Source of the DNA: Rhodobacteraceae bacterium UBA996
GTDB lineage: Bacteria; Pseudomonadota; Alphaproteobacteria; Rhodobacterales; Rhodobacteraceae
Reading direction: 5' to 3'
Assembly: GCA_002291955.1 (NCBI GenBank)
Contig: DBBA01000201.1
Span: 1-19,568 of the forward strand
DNA length: 19,568 nt
Below, one piece after another: positions 14,148 through 19,568 of the stretch. The notes under the pieces are model-generated. The model saw nothing but the letters and a program-made list of their open reading frames with translations, was not told the origin of the DNA and did not search any database. The number at the start of each line of letters is the position of its first letter. Position 1 is the first letter of the stretch. Made by a program: the position numbers and the translations under genes.

Positions 14148-15161
14148 TCAGCCCACCGTCAGCACCACCTTCCCGATGGTCTGCCCGGTCTCGACCAGCG
14201 CGTGCGCCGCGCGCAGGGTGTCGGGCGTCATCGGCCCCATGTCCCGCGTCAGGGTCGAACGCAGCCGCCCCTGATCCACCATCGCCGCCACGCGGGACAG
14301 GATTGCGCCCTGTGCGGCCATGTCCGGTGTCCGGGCCATAGGCCGTGTGAACATGAACTCCCAGTGGACCGACACCGACTTCCGCTTGAGCAGCCCCTGC
14401 GCCGAGGCATCGAGCGGCGGGTCGTCGATCAGGCCGATGGCGCCCTGCGGCGCGACCACCTCGGACACGGCCGGCAGGTTCGCGGCCGTGCCCGACAGGA
14501 TCGCCACATGGGTGCAGGGAGCCGCCCCCAGTGCCGCCACCTGCGCGGGCATGTCGCCCCGGTGGTCCACCACGTGATGCGCGCCGAGGGACAGGCACCA
14601 GGCCCGCGTCTCGGGGCGCGAGGCGCTGGCGATCACGGTCATGCCCGTCAGCGCACGGGCAAGCTGGATCATCGCCGACCCCACGCCGCCCGCCCCGCCC
14701 ACCACCAGCAGGCTTGCGCCCGCATGGCCGCCCTCGGCCAACCGGAAGCGGTCGAACAAGAGCTCCCACGCGGTCAGCATCGTCAGGGGCAGGGCGGCGG
14801 CCTGCGCGGGCGTCAGCGACACGGGCGCGCGGGCGGCGATCCGGGCATCCACCACGTGCAGCGCCGCGTTGCTGCCCGGCCGGTCCAGCTGGCCCGCGTA
14901 CCACACGCGGTCCCCGGGCGCGAAGCCCTGCACCGCCGCGCCCACCGCCACCACCACGCCCGCCGCATCGAACCCCAGCACATGCGGTCCCGGCCCTGGG
15001 CGCCCGCGGCGGCGTTCCTTGGTATCGACCGGGTTCACCGAGGCCGCCTGCACGGCCACCAGCAGGTCGTCCGGCCCCGGCACCGGATCGGGCAGGTCAT
15101 GCGCCGCGAAACAGCCGGGGTCGTCCGCGGGCAGCGCGCGGGTGAATCCGATGGCCTGCAT
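14148..15161 (-). CDS. Zinc-independent medium-chain reductase (quinone oxidoreductase-like)
   Basis: The 337-residue protein belongs to the medium-chain dehydrogenase/reductase superfamily, close to the zinc-binding alcohol dehydrogenase family subgroup typified by SVNPVDTK near the N-terminus (41-48). The NAD(P)-binding motif is GGAGGVGS (155-162), preceded by the family's PLTMLTAWELLFDR. The catalytic and structural zinc cysteines of true alcohol dehydrogenases are missing, which points to NADPH-dependent reduction of quinones or enones. The ATG at 15161 has a GAAGGGA site and gives the standard N-terminus MQAIGFTRALP; the frame upstream of it overlaps the monooxygenase gene. It lies 56 bases downstream of that gene and is probably co-transcribed. 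The substrate is unknown. Confidence 0.9.
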   Translation of the reverse strand: MQAIGFTRALPADDPGCFAAHDLPDPVPGPDDLLVAVQAASVNPVDTKERRRGRPGPGPHVLGFDAAGVVVAVGAAVQGFAPGDRVWYAGQLDRPGSNAALHVVDARIAARAPVSLTPAQAAALPLTMLTAWELLFDRFRLAEGGHAGASLLVVGGAGGVGSAMIQLARALTGMTVIASASRPETRAWCLSLGAHHVVDHRGDMPAQVAALGAAPCTHVAILSGTAANLPAVSEVVAPQGAIGLIDDPPLDASAQGLLKRKSVSVHWEFMFTRPMARTPDMAAQGAILSRVAAMVDQGRLRSTLTRDMGPMTPDTLRAAHALVETGQTIGKVVLTVG

Positions 15162-15217
15162 GGGATGTCCCTTCGGGAAACCCCGGCGCGAGGATGCCCC
15201 CGCGCCGGGGAGTGCCC

Positions 15218-17017
15218 TTACGCCTTGTGGTACGTCTTCGGCACGCCATAGACGGGTGTCGGGATGCCCACCTGCCGCGCCTTCAGCTGCAAGGACAGGA
15301 ACTGGCTGTAGTGGCGCGACTGGTGCAGGTTGCCGCCGTGGAACCACAGGCCCGGCTGGGCCGTCGGCTTCCACATGTTGCGCTGCTCGCCGACCCAGGG
15401 CCCCGGGTCCTTGGGCGTGTCCGACCCCAGCCCCCAGACCTTGCCGACGCGGTCCGCCACGTCCTGCCCGATCAGGTCCGCCGCCCAGCCGTTCATCGAT
15501 CCATAGCCCGTGGCATAGACGATCACGTCGGCAGGCAGGTGCGTGCCGTCCTCCAGCACCACGCCATCCTCGACGATCTCCTTCACCTGCCCATGCGCCA
15601 GTTTGATCTTGCCGTCGATGATCATCTGGCTCGCGCCGATGTCGATGTAGTACCCCGACCCCCGGCGCAGGTACTTCATGAACAGCCCGGAATCGTCCGC
15701 GCCCCAGTCCAGCCGGAAGCCGGCGCGTTCGAGGCCCTTGTAGAACTCGGCATCGCGCACCCGGATCTCGTCATAGATGGGCTTCTGGAACGTGTGCAGG
15801 ATCGCATAGGGGATCGAGGCGAAGATCAGGTCGGCCTTTTCGGTCGTCATCCCCGACCGCACCGCCTGTTCCGAATAGAGCGCCCCCAGCCCCAGTTCCA
15901 TCAGCGGTTCCGACCGCACGATGTGGGTCGTGGACCGCTGCACCATGGTCACGTCCACGTCGCCTTCCCACAGCGCCGCGCAGATGTCGTGGGCCGAGTT
16001 GTTGGACCCGATTACCACAGCCTTCTTGCCCTTGTAGGCATCGGGGCCGGGGTGCCTGGACGAATGGTGCTGGTCGCCCTTGAAGCGGTCCATGCCCGGA
16101 TAGTTCGGCACGTTCGCCTTGCCCGACATGCCGGTGGCCAGCACCAGTTCCTTCGGGCGCAGCGTCACCTCCTGCCCGTCGCGGTCCACGACGACGGTCC
16201 ATTCGCCGGTCTTCTCGTCATACTTGGCGGACTTGCAGGTGGTCTTCGTCCAGTAGTTCAGCTCCATCACCCGGGTGTACATCTCGAGCCAGTCGCCGAT
16301 CTTGTCCTTCGGGCTGAACACGGGCCAGGTGTCGGGGAACTTGATGTAGGGCAGGTGGTCGTACCACACGGGGTCATGCAGGCAGAGCGACTTGTAGCGC
16401 TTGCGCCAGCTGTCGCCGGGGCGTTCGTTCTTCTCGATGATGATGGTGGGCACACCAAGGACGCGCAGCCGCGCACCAAGGGCGATGCCGCCCTGTCCGC
16501 CGCCCACGATCACCACATGGGGCTGGCGGGTGTAGCCCAGTTCCCGCGCTTCGGCCTCGCGGTCCTCGGCCCAGGTGGTGCGGTGCTTTTCGGTGCCGTG
16601 CAGCGCGCCCAGCGGCCGGGCAAAGCCCTTGGGTTCCTCGTGCCCCTTCAGTTCCACCAGCGTCGTCAGCAGCGTCCAGATCTTGCCGTCGCGCAGGCGC
16701 ATCAGGCCGTAGCCGCGGCCCACGCCCGTCTCGAAGGCGATCCAGGCGGTGGTCACGCCGCCATCCTCGGTCACGGGTTCGTTCTCGGCCAGGCGCCAAT
16801 TCGCGGGCTTCGTATGGCCAAGCTGCGCCGACAGCATCGCGCGGATTGCATCGTGCCCTTCGGACGTGTGGATGTTCCAGGTGAACGCGACAAGGTCGCG
16901 CCAGAGGCCGCCCGGTTCGAACAGCGCCACCGCGGCGTCGATGTCACCCCGTTCCAGCGCGTCCCCGAAGGCGCCCAGCACCGCGGCCGCCTGTCCTGAA
17001 GTATCCTGATCGAGCAT
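15218..17017 (-). CDS. Flavin monooxygenase-like protein with an N-terminal SnoaL-like domain
   Basis: The 599-residue protein has two parts. Residues 1-150 look like an NTF2/SnoaL-like domain (DALERGDIDAAVALFEPGGLWRD opens it). The rest is a class B flavin monooxygenase: FAD motif VVIVGGGQGG (168-177), the FMO/BVMO-type fingerprint FKGDQHH (312-318), an NADPH-binding Rossmann motif VVIGSNNSAHD (334-344) and the late ATGYGS motif. Such enzymes insert oxygen into amines, sulfides or ketones using NADPH; the substrate cannot be named here. A strong GGGGAGGAAG site precedes the ATG. The frame upstream to 17368 lacks family features. It is divergent from an ABC importer operon and is followed by a reductase gene 56 bases downstream. 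Confidence 0.92.
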   Translation of the reverse strand: MLDQDTSGQAAAVLGAFGDALERGDIDAAVALFEPGGLWRDLVAFTWNIHTSEGHDAIRAMLSAQLGHTKPANWRLAENEPVTEDGGVTTAWIAFETGVGRGYGLMRLRDGKIWTLLTTLVELKGHEEPKGFARPLGALHGTEKHRTTWAEDREAEARELGYTRQPHVVIVGGGQGGIALGARLRVLGVPTIIIEKNERPGDSWRKRYKSLCLHDPVWYDHLPYIKFPDTWPVFSPKDKIGDWLEMYTRVMELNYWTKTTCKSAKYDEKTGEWTVVVDRDGQEVTLRPKELVLATGMSGKANVPNYPGMDRFKGDQHHSSRHPGPDAYKGKKAVVIGSNNSAHDICAALWEGDVDVTMVQRSTTHIVRSEPLMELGLGALYSEQAVRSGMTTEKADLIFASIPYAILHTFQKPIYDEIRVRDAEFYKGLERAGFRLDWGADDSGLFMKYLRRGSGYYIDIGASQMIIDGKIKLAHGQVKEIVEDGVVLEDGTHLPADVIVYATGYGSMNGWAADLIGQDVADRVGKVWGLGSDTPKDPGPWVGEQRNMWKPTAQPGLWFHGGNLHQSRHYSQFLSLQLKARQVGIPTPVYGVPKTYHKA

Positions 17018-17381
17018 CGCTTCCTCCCCGTTGTCCGGTCTGGTTCCGCTGCCGGGACGGGCTCCGGGCCAGAAGCCCGCGGCGCCGGGGCGCTGCAGGC
17101 ACCTGCCGGTCCGGAAAGAATTTCCATCCTGACGGCTACAACCAGAAAGACTAGCGGCGCAACGCGCCCGTGGCGACTCCTTTTTTGCGGTCCGCGCGCA
17201 CGCTGCACTGCGGAAACAGCGAGATTCTGCCGGGCCGTCGCGGCGTGAAGAAAATAATTTACAAGTCGCCCTGACTGTCGCTACCCTTTTGGATGACGGG
17301 GAATCATGCCCCCGGCCGGTGACCCCGCGGCGACAAGCGGTGGCGTCGGACCGTACGTCGCGACACAAGGGAGGAGCACAG
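17018..17381. promoter_or_regulatory. Divergent promoter region between the monooxygenase and the ABC importer
   Basis: These 364 bases carry no credible gene. The segment 17247-17264 is the most AT-rich part and contains TTTACA (17258-17263), which with a 16-17-base spacer leads to a poor -10 candidate around GCTACC (17280-17285) for the rightward operon. No clear operator palindrome was seen. Ribosome sites for both flanking genes lie at its edges. Confidence 0.45.
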
Positions 17382-18908
17382 ATGTTCTACAGACCGAAGA
17401 ATCCGCTGTACCGCCGGGTCAGCCGCCGCAAGTTTATGGAACTGGGCGGGGCCAGCGCGGCCATGCTCGGCACCGGGTCGCTGGCGGTGGGCCTGAACTC
17501 GGTGATCATGCACTCGCCCGTCCAGGCGCAATCGTCCGACGACGCGAAATGGAAACAGTACGCGGGCTCGAAGCTTGTGTTCCTGTCGGAAAACACGCCT
17601 CCGTCCTTTGCGATCCGCGACAACATCCAGGCGTTCTACAACCTGACCGGGATCGAGGTGGAAATCCTCACCGACGACCTGCCGGTCGTGCAGCAGAAGG
17701 TCGGGATCGACCTGCGCAACGGCACCGCCGACTATCCCCTGCAGTACGTGCAGGACAAGCCGATCGGCGCGCCCTTCGGTGACCTCTACGCCGACCTGTC
17801 GCCGCTCTTCGGCGACGACACGCTGCCGCAGGACCCCGAGGGCTACGGCGACGACGTTTGGTTCGAGAACTTCATGAACGCCTGCGGCCGCTACTACGAC
17901 GGCGAGAAGATCGCGGCGCTGCCCTATGACGCGGCCGTCGCCTGCACCTTCTACCGCCAGGACGTGTTCGAGGCGCAGAGCCCCGCGTTCGAGGCCGACT
18001 ACGGCTACCGGATGGAGTTCACGCCCGACACGACCTGGAAGAACGTGCTCGACTTCGCGACCTTCCTCAAGGCGCGCAAGGAAGCGGGCGAGGACGTGCC
18101 CTATGGCTACGCCCAGCACCAGGGCACCTTCGCCTGGACGACGCAGCTCGACATCCAGCGCATGATGTTCGCCCACGGCCGCTGGATCGACTTCAACATC
18201 GACGACAAGATCGGGTCCAAGGACCCCGGTCCCACCAACTGGGGCGACGAGCAGTCGGTGCTGATGCTCGAGAAGTTCAAGGCGCTGGCCGATGCCTCGC
18301 ACCCCGACAACCTCGCGAACGGCACGCTGGAACTGAACACGGTCTACCAGTCCGGCAACATCGCAATGCAGGTGCAGTACCACGAATTCGCCGCGTCGGT
18401 GGAGGACGAGGCGACGTCGCGCGCGGCCGGTGGGCGCACCGCCTATGCCGTCTGCCCCAAGGGCGACCCGGAATGGATCGTCAACGGCGGCGAGGCGGTG
18501 AACGGCTGCAACTGCGGCGTCGGCGGCATCGGCATCAGCGGCAACGCGTCCGAGGACCTGAAGCGCGCAGCCTACATCTTCGCGATCTGGTCCACGTCGC
18601 AGAACATCCAGTACGATGTGCTCGCGGGCCTCGGCGGCACGCCGACCCGCAAGTCGGTGCTGGTACGCCCCGACGTGATCGCGGCCAAGACCCGGCCGAC
18701 GACCATGCCGAACGCGCTGACCTTCGACGCGGTCTATGACTACGGCATCAAGGACCCGCACTTCGTTCTCGGCCCCAAGATCCCGACCGCGAACGAGTAT
18801 CACTCGATCATCGCGTCCGAGACCCAGAAGATGCTGGCCGGCCAGCAGTCGCCCGCCGACACGGCCTCCAGCCTCAAGTCCCTGATCGACGACATCAACG
18901 ACTTCTGA
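17382..18908 (+). CDS. Tat-exported ABC transporter solute-binding protein
   Basis: The 508-residue protein has a twin-arginine leader: SRRKFMELGG at residues 14-23, a hydrophobic stretch (about 24-43) and a probable cleavage after SPVQAQ near residue 50. The mature part reads as an extracellular solute-binding protein of the sugar type (family 1), with LVFLSENTPPSFAIRDNIQAF near its start and a C-terminal TASSLKSLIDDIND. Export in folded form by Tat may mean a bound metal or fast folding. It is longer than classical maltose-binding proteins (about 400). A GGAGGAGC site precedes the ATG at 17382; the frame upstream to 17289 overlaps the promoter region. It is the first gene of an importer operon with the permease downstream. 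The ligand is unknown. Confidence 0.92.
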   Translation: MFYRPKNPLYRRVSRRKFMELGGASAAMLGTGSLAVGLNSVIMHSPVQAQSSDDAKWKQYAGSKLVFLSENTPPSFAIRDNIQAFYNLTGIEVEILTDDLPVVQQKVGIDLRNGTADYPLQYVQDKPIGAPFGDLYADLSPLFGDDTLPQDPEGYGDDVWFENFMNACGRYYDGEKIAALPYDAAVACTFYRQDVFEAQSPAFEADYGYRMEFTPDTTWKNVLDFATFLKARKEAGEDVPYGYAQHQGTFAWTTQLDIQRMMFAHGRWIDFNIDDKIGSKDPGPTNWGDEQSVLMLEKFKALADASHPDNLANGTLELNTVYQSGNIAMQVQYHEFAASVEDEATSRAAGGRTAYAVCPKGDPEWIVNGGEAVNGCNCGVGGIGISGNASEDLKRAAYIFAIWSTSQNIQYDVLAGLGGTPTRKSVLVRPDVIAAKTRPTTMPNALTFDAVYDYGIKDPHFVLGPKIPTANEYHSIIASETQKMLAGQQSPADTASSLKSLIDDINDF

Positions 18909-18925
18909 TCCCGGCGACCGAACGA

Positions 18926-18970
18926 CCGGACCGCCGCGACGCTCCCGCGTGGCGGTCCGGGCTTTCCCTT
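18926..18970 (+). terminator. Hairpin between the binding-protein and permease genes
   Basis: CCGGACCGCC and GGCGGTCCGG form a 10-base-pair stem around a 15-base loop, followed by GCTTTCCCTT. With only a short T stretch it is likely a partial terminator or a 3'-end stabiliser that leaves the binding protein more abundant than the membrane subunits, as is common in importer operons. Confidence 0.5.
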
Positions 18971-19023
18971 CCGTGCCCCCGACCGGCGCGCGCCTTCCCG
19001 CTTCCGAACGCAGGACCCGCCCG

Positions 19024-19568
19024 ATGACCAGCGTGACGACCAACGACAGCGCCCCGCCCCGCAAGGGTCGGCCCGCCGACACGGGCGCCGACCTGTTCCG
19101 CGCCCGCGCCCTGTCCACGGAAGTCGAGGCGCGGCCCGCCGACCTGAACCTGACCCCGCCCGCCAAGCGCAACCCACCCCAGCGCAAGGGCTACTATTTC
19201 GCGCTGATGGGGCCGGCCATCGCGATCCTCGCCTTCATCTCGCTCTATCCGTTCATCTGGCTCGTCGTCATGTCGTTCCAGAACGTGAACCTCGACGGCG
19301 CGGAATGGGCGGGCGCGCGCAACTACGTCCGCCTGCTGGGCGACGAGCGCTATATCCAGGGCTGGGTGCTGCTGTTGCAGTACGCTGCCATGTGCCTCGC
19401 GATCCAGGTGACGGTCGGCGTGTCGCTGGCGGTCATCATCAACAAGTCGCGGTGGGAAAAGTTTCTCATCACGGCACTCCTGATGCCGATGATGATGGCG
19501 CCCGCCGTGGCCGGGCTCGTGTGGCTGTTCCTGTATAACGGCACCTTCGGCTGGTATCACTGGTTGTT
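19024..19568 (+). CDS. Sugar-type ABC transporter permease, 3' end cut by the window edge
   Basis: The frame is open from ATG 19024 to the right edge, giving the first 181 residues. About 57 hydrophilic residues rich in Pro and Arg precede the first membrane helix (YYFALMGPAIAILAFISLYP), followed by WLVVMSFQNVNL, a second hydrophobic segment around WVLLLQYAAMCLAIQVTVGV, and a third containing LLMPMMMAPAVAGLVWLFLY, all typical of MalF/UgpA-type permeases. The typical EAA loop would lie beyond the edge. An AGGA element is about 11 bases upstream. It lies 115 bases after the binding-protein gene in the same operon. Confidence 0.92.
   Translation, partial: MTSVTTNDSAPPRKGRPADTGADLFRARALSTEVEARPADLNLTPPAKRNPPQRKGYYFALMGPAIAILAFISLYPFIWLVVMSFQNVNLDGAEWAGARNYVRLLGDERYIQGWVLLLQYAAMCLAIQVTVGVSLAVIINKSRWEKFLITALLMPMMMAPAVAGLVWLFLYNGTFGWYHWL

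Overview
This is a high-GC window with the gene content and style of an alphaproteobacterium of the order Rhodobacterales (Roseobacter/Paracoccus type). The pointers are the infA-maf-rng-yacG-tRNA-Phe cluster, a ChoXWV choline importer divergent from betI-betB-betA, a G/C stem followed by GTATTTTTG of the kind often seen downstream of genes in this order, and very long mirror-image open frames caused by G/C-rich third codon positions. No mobile element, phage gene or CRISPR array is visible.

Layout. Positions 1-1394 (minus strand): the start of a secreted protein gene that runs off the left edge, then a secreted von Willebrand factor A protein (DUF1194 type). Positions 1457-3703 (minus): a housekeeping run in transcription order infA, maf, a short RNase E/G gene, yacG and tRNA-Phe, with joints of one base or overlapping start/stop codons. 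A tRNA-Thr lies at 3897-3971. About 500 bases without a gene follow.

Positions 4475-12127 form the choline to glycine betaine locus. betI, betB and betA read leftwards; choX, an uncharacterised nuclease-fold-like gene, choW and choV read rightwards. A 20-base inverted repeat matching the BetI operator lies between betI and choX and can control both arms. ChoX captures choline in the periplasm, ChoW and ChoV import it, BetA oxidises it to betaine aldehyde and BetB to glycine betaine; BetI is expected to release the operator when choline is present. The two main oddities are the uncharacterised gene translationally coupled between choX and choW, and a repeat-rich 399-base gap between betB and betA.

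Positions 12239-17017 hold a small DMT (YdcZ-type) exporter, a divergent kynureninase gene with no other kynurenine-pathway gene nearby, a zinc-independent medium-chain reductase, and a 599-residue flavin monooxygenase-like protein with an N-terminal SnoaL-like domain. Positions 17382-19568 begin an ABC importer operon, divergent from the monooxygenase: a Tat-exported solute-binding protein and the first part of a MalF-type permease cut by the right edge.

I see no clear new multi-gene system. The best candidate for something undescribed is the gene at 9588-10262.
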